A DNA stretch of 64,000 bases from Macrostomum hystrix (Eukaryota; Platyhelminthes; Macrostomidae). Position numbers and translations under genes: made by a program. The DNA lies in assembly GCA_950097015.1 (NCBI GenBank), contig CATNEN010000007.1, positions 2,976,001 to 3,040,000 on the forward strand, given 5' to 3'. Below the pieces are notes generated by a model. The model saw nothing but the letters and a program-made list of their open reading frames with translations, was not told the origin of the DNA and made no database searches. This document shows, piece after piece, positions 39,901 through 46,309 of the stretch; the stretch's first letter is position 1, and every line of letters starts with the position of its first letter.

Positions 39901-41396
39901 TTGACAGTGTCTGTCCTAATTGACTGTGTCTGTCCTAATTGACTGTGTCTGTCCTAATTACCAGTGTCTGTCCTAATTAACAGTGTCTGTCCTAATTAAC
40001 AGTGTCTGTCCTAACTAACAGTGTCTGTCCTAATTAACAGTGTCTGTCCTAATCGACAGTGTCTGTCCTGACAGTGCCTGTTCTGACAGAGACAAGGAAG
40101 CAGGCAACAACAAACCTCATAATATTGCGGATAATCCCTTGGCGAAGGCAGCACTTCGAAGTGCTCGGAGACGGAGCGACCGGATTCGTTGCTGAGTCGA
40201 GCCACAGCGGCCAGCAGCAGTTCTTGCATGATCTGCGGCGAGTTGTCTCCCGCGGAGTCGCCGACCATGCCAGCCGAAGCGTTGGTGTTTGCGTCTTCGG
40301 ACGGCGCCAAGGAGTGCCTGTCGCATTCTGACGTACCCTCCTCGGCGTAGTCAGATCCGGCCACCGAGGAGCCGCAACCGTCGGCGGCCATCCGGCGACC
40401 GCTGGCGGCGCGACGCGGCGGTCGCTGCATGGCCATCGACGATCCGGCTGGCGTCGTTGAACTGCCAGCGGCGGCTGCGGCGTCTGCCGGCTGCAGACGA
40501 GCGACAAAGTCGGCCAGCTGGTTGGCCAGCTGCAGCTCTGCCGCGCCAGGCTTGTACACGGAGCGGGCATTGCTGATCAGCAGGTCCAGATCGGCTGTGA
40601 ACGCTTCAAAGCTTGGGTATTCGTCCGACTTGATTTTCGCCTATTTGTGCGGAATTAGAGGAGACGGGGCGTATGACTACAGATAGTAGGAACAGACAGT
40701 CAGGACAGACAAAGGCAGAACACACACAGTCAGGACAGACAAAGGCAGAACACAGACAGTCAGGACAGACATGGTCAGGACAGACACAGTCAGGACAGAC
40801 ACAGTCAGGACAGACACAGTCGGGACAGACACAGTCAGGACAGTCAGTCAGGACAGACACAATCAGGACAGACACAGTCAGGACAGTCATAGTCAGGACA
40901 GACACAATCAGGACAGACACAGTCAGGACAGTCATAGTCAGGACAGACACAATCAGGACAGACACAGTCAGGAAACACAGTCAGGACAGCCAGTCAGGAC
41001 AGTTAGTCAGTCTGTCAGTTGCACCTGAATCCTAGTCAGGTCGATGGGTGTTGTCACGGCCTCGAACAGCTCAGGCTGGCTGCGCCTGCTCGGCAGCCGG
41101 ATGAAGGGCTCACAAACGGCGGCTCCGTCGGCATTCTTGGCCAGTCGCAGCGAGTCCAGGGCCTGCTGGCACTGATCCGACACCGTCCGTATGCCGATGC
41201 TGACGCCCTGACGCCGGCGCTTGCGCATCACTAGCCCGGCAGCGCTGGCGGAGGGAGTCAGCGACTGATCGCCAGCAGCAGCAGCAGCAGCAACAGAGCC
41301 GGCGCCAATGCTGCTGTGCATAGAAGAAGACTGGTCATTGTTGCTGAAGCAGCTCTCCTCGCTAGTTAGCGAATCGCGGCGACTTCGCTTTGGCAT
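21699..41396 (-). CDS. pbrm1: Polybromo-1 (PBRM1/BAF180), 15 coding exons, complete
   Basis: Fifteen exons with fully consistent phases give 5,601 coding bases, about 1,866 aa, against roughly 1,600-1,700 in vertebrates. Order: six bromodomains (about residues 75-175, 265-365, 425-530, 605-715, 775-880, 905-1000), two BAH domains (about 1093-1253 and 1335-1480), an HMG box (about 1567-1630), a Gln/Pro-rich linker, and the conserved C-terminus with SEIYKRYIERLRS and LRDHLLRDALKIE. PBRM1 is the acetyl-lysine-reading subunit of the PBAF SWI/SNF remodeller in the nucleus. The acetyl-lysine-contacting Asn is present in bromodomains 2-5 (FNEP, YNID, FNEE, FNET). Bromodomain 1 has Tyr there (VYKP), as I recall for vertebrate PBRM1, and bromodomain 6 has a Ser at my alignment. 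The start MPKRSRRDSL sits 22 nt after a CAG acceptor. Confidence 0.95.
22038..22552 (-). CDS. pbrm1: pbrm1 exon 14 (end of HMG box, Gln/Pro-rich region)
   Basis: Acceptor CTCTCAG|TGG, donor AAGCG|GTGAGT, phase 2. It encodes WRKLPQAEKDIYERKA, many CAG-encoded Gln runs, and the conserved stretch from VPIFVAVPPKT. Confidence 0.92.
22590..23205. repeat. 23-bp minisatellite, pbrm1 intron 13
   Basis: Units CTCAAGATCCCATAGGTTTA plus GTG, with TTGCATG and AGGCATG variants. It fills most of the intron. Confidence 0.95.
23295..23417 (-). CDS. pbrm1: pbrm1 exon 13 (first half of HMG box)
   Basis: Acceptor ACCTTGCAG|AAG, donor CAGATG|GTGAGC, phase 0. This 123-base exon encodes SGYVVYASEVRKRI..FGDISREVGQM, helices 1 and 2 of the HMG box. 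Confidence 0.9.
23600..23955. repeat. About 34-bp minisatellite, pbrm1 intron 12
   Basis: Degenerate units built from CCTGAATCCCAAATCCGAAA and CAAAATATCTGAAT. Confidence 0.9.
24114..24716 (-). CDS. pbrm1: pbrm1 exon 12 (BAH 2)
   Basis: Acceptor ACACCAG|GTG, donor ACCTCG|GTGAGT, phase 0. It encodes the BAH 2 core (VYFSGPWFLPP, YFLCSVEH, ACRPTEYAEADVYVCDNKY, YYFKRPIVP) and a Gly/Ser-rich linker. Confidence 0.93.
24735..25145. repeat. 23-bp minisatellite, pbrm1 intron 11
   Basis: Units AGATAAGAGACTGGATACCC plus AGT, mixed with ATCTGGC and ATCGGGA variants. Confidence 0.93.
25168..25503 (-). CDS. pbrm1: pbrm1 exon 11 (BAH linker, start of BAH 2)
   Basis: Acceptor TTCCACAG|CGC, donor GTCAGG|GTGAGC, phase 0. 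It encodes the inter-BAH linker and the start of BAH 2 (GLWLRLGDFVYV). Confidence 0.92.
25525..26195. repeat. 22-bp minisatellite, pbrm1 intron 10
   Basis: About 30 very uniform units of GATCAGTGATTGGGTCATGC plus AG. The sequence uniformity suggests recent expansion or homogenisation. Confidence 0.95.
26213..26392 (-). CDS. pbrm1: pbrm1 exon 10 (end of BAH 1)
   Basis: Acceptor ATATTCCAG|GAG, donor ATCACG|GTGAGT, phase 0. It encodes EVFKTDQ..ILAKCHVMNV..DVYVCEFQYF, typical of PBRM1 BAH 1. The preceding intron is only 73 bases. Confidence 0.92.
26466..26714 (-). CDS. pbrm1: pbrm1 exon 9 (BAH 1)
   Basis: Acceptor TCCTGCAG|GCT, donor ACCAAT|GTAAGT, phase 0. It includes VRVGQVLGF, an Ala/Glu-rich insert and the BAH motif LVRINWFLKPKETAH. 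Confidence 0.9.
26810..27205. repeat. 32-bp minisatellite, pbrm1 intron 8
   Basis: Units GGAATGACAGGTGAGACTGG plus GGTGAGATGGTT. About eight near-identical copies and degenerate copies at one end. Confidence 0.94.
27230..27817 (-). CDS. pbrm1: pbrm1 exon 8 (bromodomain 6, start of BAH 1)
   Basis: Acceptor ACCGCAG|GAC, donor GATTCG|GTGAGA, phase 0. It encodes the body of bromodomain 6 (FDRFQADLFDALSRIR..IYKDACELQRYF), a low-complexity linker and the first strand of BAH 1 (LLNDFVYVRDED). Confidence 0.92.
27950..28275. repeat. Degenerate minisatellite, pbrm1 intron 7
   Basis: Alternating AATCCCAATTTATGATCACA and AATCCCAATGTAGGATCAAA units. Confidence 0.88.
28314..28791 (-). CDS. pbrm1: pbrm1 exon 7 (bromodomain 5, start of bromodomain 6)
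   Basis: Acceptor TTGTGAAG|A, donor TATGCA|GTGAGT, phase 0 at the end. It encodes bromodomain 5 (ELPQYYEYIKKPIDL..NACLFNETGS) and the first helix of bromodomain 6 (MAAVRDIMKGLL). Confidence 0.92.
28811..28824. repeat. SINE target-site duplication, left copy
   Basis: AGGAATCAAGGATA occurs here and again at 29165-29178, flanking the SINE exactly. Confidence 0.9.
28825..29164 (-). mobile_element. Full-length tRNA-derived SINE in pbrm1 intron 6
   Basis: On the minus strand: head GGGGGTCAGTGGCAGAGTGG (A box), B box GAGTTCGATTCCGCGGCG, a body with GCTTGGGGGCTTG and GTGTGAGCGTGTGCCTGCG, and a 3' end CCTGCAATTATTATTAC. Perfect 14-bp target-site duplications flank it. Of the copies in the window this is the longest (about 340 bp) and serves as the reference. 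It starts only about 33 bases from the pbrm1 exon 7 acceptor. Confidence 0.93.
29165..29178. repeat. SINE target-site duplication, right copy
   Basis: AGGAATCAAGGATA, identical to 28811-28824. Confidence 0.9.
29338..29475 (+). mobile_element. Possible second SINE type (tRNA-like head)
   Basis: GAGAGGTCGGGAGTTCGATT contains a B-box-like core, followed by an unrelated body. No A box is clearly visible and no target-site duplication was found. Confidence 0.35.
29476..29977. other. Remainder of pbrm1 intron 6
   Basis: Unique DNA with no further feature seen. Confidence 0.5.
29978..30534 (-). CDS. pbrm1: pbrm1 exon 6 (bromodomain 4)
   Basis: Acceptor CTAACGCAG|AAC, donor AAGAG|GTAATT, phase 2. 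It contains two CAG-encoded Gln runs, a basic stretch and the complete bromodomain 4 (ELPLYYQVIPEPIDL..NAKHFNEE). Confidence 0.92.
30605..31655. repeat. 30-bp minisatellite, pbrm1 intron 5
   Basis: Units GATAATGGGAGTGGGAGAGA plus GATAGAGCGA and variants, about 35 copies. Blocks of several units recur, for example from 30720 and again from 31020. Confidence 0.95.
31930..35050. repeat. 35-bp minisatellite (about 89 copies), pbrm1 intron 5
   Basis: Units CTGAGGATCTGGGTGATTGA plus CAGCCAACCATTGAC. A 420-bp block (12 units) at about 33661-34080 is repeated exactly at about 34081-34500. A 35-bp period keeps no single frame by necessity, but one frame happens to stay open for over 1,000 codons. Confidence 0.97.
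35450..35528 (-). mobile_element. SINE fragment, pbrm1 intron 5
   Basis: The minus strand reads GAGCTCGAATCCGTGGCGAG, GGGGCGCAGCTGCGGAGAG and GCTTGGGGGCTTG, as in the SINE at 28825. It ends 25 bases from the exon 5 donor. A 35-bp direct duplication (GTTGGGGGTGTCCTTAAAGA...) adjoins it at about 35379-35450. Confidence 0.75.
35554..35899 (-). CDS. pbrm1: pbrm1 exon 5 (second half of bromodomain 3)
   Basis: Acceptor TTGAACAG|TCT completes an Arg codon; donor TTTCAT|GTGAGT, phase 0. It encodes LYPDYYEDIKNPLSL..NARQYNIDES. Confidence 0.92.
35930..37170. repeat. 29-bp minisatellite, pbrm1 intron 4
   Basis: Alternating units CTGAGGATCTGGGAGAATCA plus TTGCTCAAT and CTGAGGATCTGGGATAATGA plus CAGCTCAGT, with multi-unit blocks repeated. 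Confidence 0.95.
37224..37353 (-). CDS. pbrm1: pbrm1 exon 4 (first half of bromodomain 3)
   Basis: This 130-base exon runs from acceptor GCCGCAG|AAG to donor AAACG|GTGAGT. It is open only in the frame dictated by exon 3, and encodes acidic residues followed by QMRLFSFVISYRNSQGQ and AEPFLRLP of bromodomain 3. Confidence 0.92.
37475..38570. repeat. 23-bp minisatellite, pbrm1 intron 3
   Basis: Units CTTTAGAATTGGTCTAATCT plus CAC, with higher-order blocks (for example 37480-37650 repeated from about 37665). Confidence 0.95.
39026..39226 (+). other. Short AT-rich open frame after an acceptor-like site, unknown
   Basis: After CTACTGCCAG a 66-codon frame runs to TAG (DTDPLRISTTDEDKENN, then a Lys-rich stretch). 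Its AT-rich codons differ from all neighbours. It lies antisense in pbrm1 intron 3. I do not recognise it; it may be a transposon fragment or chance. Confidence 0.2.
39240..39445 (-). mobile_element. Possible tRNA-derived SINE remnant, pbrm1 intron 3
   Basis: The minus strand carries GGGGTTCGAATCCGC (a perfect B-box core) and, further on, GGAGGTCGGAGGTTCGAAAC, followed by a body with AATGGGCCTTGATACCAGTC. It appears unrelated in body to the SINE at 28825. No target-site duplication was identified. Confidence 0.35.
39514..39847 (-). CDS. pbrm1: pbrm1 exon 3 (second half of bromodomain 2)
   Basis: Acceptor TTCCCAG|GTG, donor TTCGG|GTGAGA, phase 1 at the end. It encodes VIRDPIDLRMIA..NARTFNEPKS and an acidic tail. 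Confidence 0.92.
39885..40090. repeat. 19-bp minisatellite, pbrm1 intron 2
   Basis: Units GTGTCTGTCCTAATTAACA and variants. The core ACTGTGTCTGTCCT is the reverse complement of the intron 1 array core. Confidence 0.92.
40116..40640 (-). CDS. pbrm1: pbrm1 exon 2 (end of bromodomain 1, start of bromodomain 2)
   Basis: Acceptor ACAAATAG|GCG, donor TATGAG|GTTTGT, phase 0 at both ends. It encodes AKIKSDEYPSFEAF..NARSVYKP, an acidic linker, and bromodomain 2 up to DYPQYYE. Confidence 0.92.
40685..41015. repeat. 15-bp minisatellite, pbrm1 intron 1
   Basis: Units CAGGACAGACACAGT with AATCAGG and catagt variants. Confidence 0.93.
41025..41396 (-). CDS. pbrm1: pbrm1 exon 1 (start, first half of bromodomain 1)
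   Basis: From ATG (MPKRSRRDS) to ATTCAG|GTGCAA, phase 0. It encodes a basic, Ser- and Ala-rich N-terminus and the first half of bromodomain 1 up to TPIDLTRIQ. Confidence 0.92.
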
Positions 41397-41559
41397 GGCC
41401 TTTGAGTTGGTGCTTTGCCTGCTGGGTAGCGATTAAAATGCTCTTCACTGGCAGTACTACTGTAAAGCTGAAATTCAGTAAGGGCAGTTACAATACATGA
41501 CCATCTCCACGATGCATTTAAAGCTGTTTGGCTATCAGTGGTTTTCCAGAAATTGCACC

Positions 41560-42255
41560 TAGTGATGATGCAATCTACCAGATAAAGTACCTAGTTATGA
41601 TGCAATCTACCAGAGAAAGTACCTAGTTATGATGCAATCTACCAGATAAAGTACCTAGTTATGATGCAATCTACCAGATAAAGTACCTAGTTATGATGCA
41701 ATCTACCAGAGAAAGTACCTAGTGATGATGCAATCTACCAGATAAAGTACCTAGTTATGATGCAATCTACCAGATAAAGTACCTAGTTATGATGTAATTT
41801 ACCAGAGAAAGTACCTAGTAATGATGCAATCTAACAGAGAAAGTACCTAGTTATGATGCAATCTAACAGAGAAAGTACCTAGTTATGATGCAATTTACTA
41901 GAGAAAGCACCTAGTTATGATGCAATCTACCAGAGAAAGTACCTAGTAATGATGCAATCTAACAGAGAAAGTACCTAGTTATGATGCAATTTACTAGAGA
42001 AAGCACCTAGTTATGATGCAATCTACCAGAGAAAGTACCTAGTTATGATGCAATTTACCAGAGAAAGCACCTAGTTATGATGCAATCTACCAGATAAAGT
42101 ACCTAGTTATGATGCAATCTAACAGAGAAAGTACCTAGCTATGATGCAATCTAACAGAGAAAGTACCTAGCTATGATGCAATCTAACAAAGTACCTAGTT
42201 ATGATGAAATATACCACAGAAAGTACCTAGTTATGATGCAATCTAACAGAGAAGA
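41560..42255. repeat. 33-bp minisatellite upstream of pbrm1
   Basis: Units AGTTATGATGCAATCTACCA plus GAGAAAGTACCT, about 21 copies, between pbrm1 and the zcchc8-like gene. Confidence 0.94.
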
Positions 42256-42784
42256 ACTCACAAGCAACACAAACGATTGAGTCTGAAATTGAACCTGTCC
42301 AAATCTGGCAGGTATTTTCCAATCATGTAGTTAATTAAAAGATTACCAAATTTAGCTTCACATCACTCGTTTCATAACTTTTTGGAGGCACAATTCAAGG
42401 GTTGTTTTGATTTCTCGTGTTTGCAAAGCCTCGTGTCATTACAAGATCTCAGAGCACATTACAATGTGTGCTTTACTTTGCTTGCAAGTACAAAAATGAT
42501 AGTTCTGTTTCTACAATTTCTACAATAAAACAAAAGGCAATACACTATTTACACTAGATTAGCACTACCTACAAGTGTTAAAACATATAATGCCACTAGA
42601 TTGTACAGAGTAAATGACAATTATTGATTTTATGCAATAAATGCATTAACAACAATTACACAATAAGAAAAGTAAAAGTACACCAGGACTGCTAAAATTA
42701 TCTTTATTAAGCGTTAGGAGAGGATTTCTGAAAATTACAAAAAGGAACAACTGCTACTACTACTACTACTACACCTCGGGTCCA
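42256..42784. other. Unassigned DNA between arrays
   Basis: AT-rich, no exon or element recognised. Confidence 0.5.
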
Positions 42785-43265
42785 AATGGAAAACCTCCAG
42801 CTAATTTCTCATAGATCACGTGGAAACACTGCAGTTCATTTCTCATAGATCACGTGGAAACACTGCAGTTCATTTCTCATAGATCTCATGGAAACACTGC
42901 AGTTCATTTCTCATAGATCTCGTGGAAACACTGCAGTTAATTCCTCATAGATCTCGTGGAAACACTGCAGTTTCTTTTCTCATAGATCTCGTGGAAACAC
43001 TGCAGTCCATTCCTCATAGATCTCGTGGAAACACTGCAGTTCATTCCTCATAGATCTCGTGGAAACACTGAAGTCCATTTCTCATAGATCTCATGGAAAC
43101 ACCGCAGTTCATTCCTCATAGATCTCGTGGAAACACTGCAGTCCATTTCTCATAGATCTCGTGGAAACACTGCAGTCCATTTCTCATAGATCTCATGGAA
43201 ACACTGCAGTCCATTTCTCATAGATCTCATGGAAACACTGCAGTCCATTTCTCATACATCTCATT
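42785..43265. repeat. 34-bp minisatellite downstream of the zcchc8-like gene
   Basis: Units TTCTCATAGATCTCGTGGAA plus ACACTGCAGTCCAT, about 14 copies. It starts about 140 bases after the stop codon, so it may be transcribed in the 3'UTR. Confidence 0.94.
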
Positions 43266-43405
43266 TAAACACAATTCATTTCTTTCGATACAAATCTGAT
43301 ATCCCAGTGCGAAGATATTCTCGAAAAAATTCGCGGGCCTTCAATTATATTCAGAGAGAATTTCGGAAAGATTTAAAAAACATACACTGGCACGCCAAGC
43401 TAAAT

Positions 43406-44468
43406 CTAAGCAATCTTCGGCAAACTTTTTCTAATCTTCTTCACAACCTCATTGACTTTGATGTAGCCGCCCACAGAGTTGGGCAGGTTCTCAAACGGCC
43501 TAAACTGCTCAATATCCCGATTGAAACTGGCCGGATCCGGCAGCCTAGCGGCACCCTTGTAGCTGACAAACACTGGCGAGCCGAACTGCGTGCTCATCAC
43601 GGACGTCGAGGATTCCTCCTCCTTTAAGTCGTCAGCAGCAGGAGCGGCAACTGCTCTGGAAGACTCCATCGATTCTTCTTCCTCATCCTCTTCCCCATCT
43701 TCCTCTCTGGCGCAACTGTCCAACTCTTCCAGGTCTCCATTCTCTTCTAATTGTCGCAGTAATTCCATTCTCTGCGCTTCAAGATCGTCTAAATCGGCCT
43801 CGCCTTCTTCGTAATCATCCTGCTGTTGTTGCTGACGCTGTTGCCGTTCGGCAGCCGCGGCCGCCCTCACACGCCTAGTGTGATAGGCGTCAACAGCGTG
43901 GATTTGGTTCCTACTGGCCAGCCAGTGCACAAAGGTGGACAGATGATCATCCAGCCGCATGGGCGGATAGCCAAGGCGGCTGTGCTGATCCCGCGTGCCC
44001 TGCGGCAGGGGACAATTGAAGCCGGGAAATTTCACCAGCTTTTCAACGTCGTATTTGACCGAGGCGGCTTCGGCCTGAGCATCGGAGTCGTCAATTTGAT
44101 CGTCGATGATGGTGACACCGCTGGATTGAAACCTGGCCTCTAGCAGCCAGCCGGGGGGGTAGCCCAGTTCGCGCATTCGATAGATGTGCGCCGGCAGTTC
44201 GTCCGGTTCCAGGCCCAGCGCCTGACGCAATCGGTCGCTGATTTTGCCCGGCCTGAACGAGTCGACATCAGCCGGACCTCGGCCTCCACCGCCGCCGACA
44301 TCGTCGCCAGATGAGAAGCTGTCAAAGAAGCGTGAGTTTAAAGCGGCCCTAGAAAATTTCGGCCGGCGCATTTTAGGCGCAGCGTCGGCCGGACTGTCGG
44401 CAGCGATGTTGTCCTTGCCGCCAGCCGCACCCTGGGCCGCGGTGCCCAGCTCGCCAGTGGAGACGGAC
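43406..44468 (-). CDS. zcchc8: zcchc8-like exon 2 (PSP domain and C-terminus)
   Basis: Acceptor CTGTCAG|G at 44469 completes an Arg codon, then open to the stop. It holds the PSP domain, a Gln/Glu-rich coiled region and the C-terminal helix. Confidence 0.87.
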
Positions 44469-44692
44469 CTGACAGTCAGGGATTAGGAAGAATTCAGGAT
44501 TCGAACTAGCGACCTTAGAAACTGAGCTATTTCTTTCATTTCCTTTACTCACCTGTAGAAGATTTTAGATTCGCCAGCAGCAGCAGAACTGGCAGTCGGC
44601 TGCCAGATGTCGGTGACGCGAGGCCGTTTCCGCTTACCGCCGCTTCCATGGCCAGGGACTGGCCTACCGATGGGTAGTAGCTCGTCAACACC

Positions 44693-44734
<42 letters not shown>

Positions 44735-44815
44735 AGAGGTGTCCAAATAGAAAGAAGAGCTCGCTGCCGGCTTTTCATCCTCGGCAGCGGGTTCAGTGTC
44801 CAAGTAAAAACTCAT
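43406..44815 (-). CDS. zcchc8: ZCCHC8-like PSP-domain protein (NEXT complex), 2 exons
   Basis: Exons 44553-44815 and 43406-44468 join in phase 2 to give 441 aa ending in TAG. The PSP (proline-rich, spliceosome-associated) domain at about residues 162-200 has ISDRLRQALG and IYRMRELGYPPGWL. It is followed by VEKLVKFPGFNCPLPQG, as in ZCCHC8. A Gln run, a Glu-rich stretch and a C-terminal helix (GGYIKVNEVVKKIRKSL) resemble the MTR4-binding end of the family. ZCCHC8 is the scaffold of the nuclear exosome targeting complex with MTR4 and RBM7. Odd: the CCHC knuckle that normally precedes the PSP domain is not encoded in either exon. The protein is shorter than human ZCCHC8 (about 700 aa). An acceptor (CATTTCAG) ends 21 nt before the ATG. 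Confidence 0.85.
44488..44535 (-). repeat. tRNA-like remnant in the zcchc8-like intron
   Basis: The 84-base intron reads TAGCTCAGTTTCTAAGG (A-box-like) and then AGTTCGAATCC (a perfect B-box core) on the coding strand. It lacks a foldable acceptor stem, so I read it as a decayed tRNA or tRNA-derived SINE head. Confidence 0.4.
44553..44815 (-). CDS. zcchc8: zcchc8-like exon 1
   Basis: ATG (MSFYLDTEPAA) to CTACAG|GTGAGT, phase 2. It encodes two copies of SFYLDT, a 12-Gln run and a basic patch (GGKRKRPRV) that could be a nuclear localisation signal. Confidence 0.85.
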
Positions 44816-44836
44816 TATTATTGCTTTTGGGATTGG

Positions 44837-45456
44837 CTGAAATGAAAGTTTTCAATTTATATCGGGGCCACTGTTTTCGTATCTACGAGCATTATACTAC
44901 TACTACTGAATGCCTCGTGGCAATTAGAAGATAAAAACTAGACTAATTATTACTTAATGTGCGGTATGAGGGGGTTAATAGCATGTGACCAGCCTGTTTT
45001 AAACTCAATGGACGGAAAACAACAATATTGAGCTTGATCAGACTATGCGTCTAGAAAACTTAACTCTCGATTCTATATTTATATGATCAATTAGTAAAAT
45101 ATCGATATGCAAATAATGGGTATATGGTCATTCTGAATCAGAATCAAAGTTTCTTGATAGCACAGTCTACGAATATTGCCAACAAAACAATTACAACTAT
45201 AACATGGCACATAGTTGTCTAGCAATCTAGGCACTAATAAGCACCCATCGGAAGTCATCAGTAGTCATAAAGACATTTTGTGCGGCTTTTTATTCGAAAA
45301 AACATTCATATTGCATACAATAAGACAATAAGTTCAAATTTTTTATTTAATTAAGAATGTCTATAATTGAGGTAAAACTAAGATTAATTCAAATTAGATG
45401 GAATGAAATATAAAATAATTATAACTCTACTTATTTTACGCGCTCGTTTTATCTTG
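44837..45456. other. Gap between zcchc8-like and pecr
   Basis: AT-rich. It begins, on the minus strand, with the pyrimidine tract and acceptor (ACTTTCATTTCAG) before the zcchc8-like start. Nothing else is seen. Confidence 0.45.
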
Positions 45457-45829
45457 AACCAATCACAGCTTAGCCTTGCTGGACTCATCTCAGTACCAAC
45501 CAATCACAGCTTAGCCTTGCTGGACTCATCTTAGTACCAACCAATCACAGCTTAGCCTTGCTGGACTCATCTCAGTACCAACCAATCACAGCTTAGCCTC
45601 GCTGGACTCATCTCAGTACCAACCAATCACAGCTTAGCCTTGCTGGACTCATCCCAGTACCAACCAATCACAGCTTAGCCTTGCTGGACTGCTCCCAGTA
45701 CCAACCAATCACAGCTTAGCCTTGCTGGACTGCTCCCAGTACCAACCAATCACAGCTTAGCCTTGCTGGACTCATCCCAGTACCAACCAATCACAGCTTA
45801 GCCTTGCTGGACTCCTCCCAGTACCAGCC
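45457..45829. repeat. 41-bp minisatellite that includes the end of pecr
   Basis: About nine copies of a unit containing ACCAATCACAGCTTAGCCTT plus GCTGGACTCATC. The rightmost copy is the pecr C-terminal coding sequence including the AKL codons and stop; the other copies lie downstream of the stop. Confidence 0.94.
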
Positions 45830-46309
45830 TTCGGCCGGTTCAAAATCGGGCACGTCAAAGAACTGCGTCCGATACAGGCTGACAGCGCCATCCACGTACA
45901 GTGTCTGGCCAGTGACGTAACCAGCTGCCGGCGAGCAGAGAAATGCTACAGCGGCTGACACCTCTTCAACGTGGCCAAATCTCCTAGCTGGCACGCGTGA
46001 CTTGGATCTAAGAAAGACTTGCCGGCCCTGCTCGCCGTAGTTGGCCACGGCAGTCTCCGAGTAGATGATGCCGGGAGCAATGCAATTTATCCTAATCCGA
46101 TCGCTGGCCCATTCAACCGCCAGGGTCTTGGTGAGGTTCTCCACAGCGGAGCGGGCGGCAGCCGAGTGGGCGAACATCGGCCAGCCCTTGTAGGCGTCCA
46201 TCACAATGTTGACGATGCTGCCGCCGTTCTGACGCATCCACTGGCGGTGGGCCTCGCGAATGCACAGAAATGTGCCAGTTAGGTTAGTCTCGATGACTGC
46301 GTTCCAGCC
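45791..46309 (-). CDS. pecr: pecr exon 2
   Basis: Acceptor CATCTCAG|GGC, open to TGA. Encodes GWNAVIETNLTGTF through the SKAKL end. Confidence 0.92.
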   Translation of the reverse strand, partial: GWNAVIETNLTGTFLCIREAHRQWMRQNGGSIVNIVMDAYKGWPMFAHSAAARSAVENLTKTLAVEWASDRIRINCIAPGIIYSETAVANYGEQGRQVFLRSKSRVPARRFGHVEEVSAAVAFLCSPAAGYVTGQTLYVDGAVSLYRTQFFDVPDFEPAEGWYWEESSKAKL

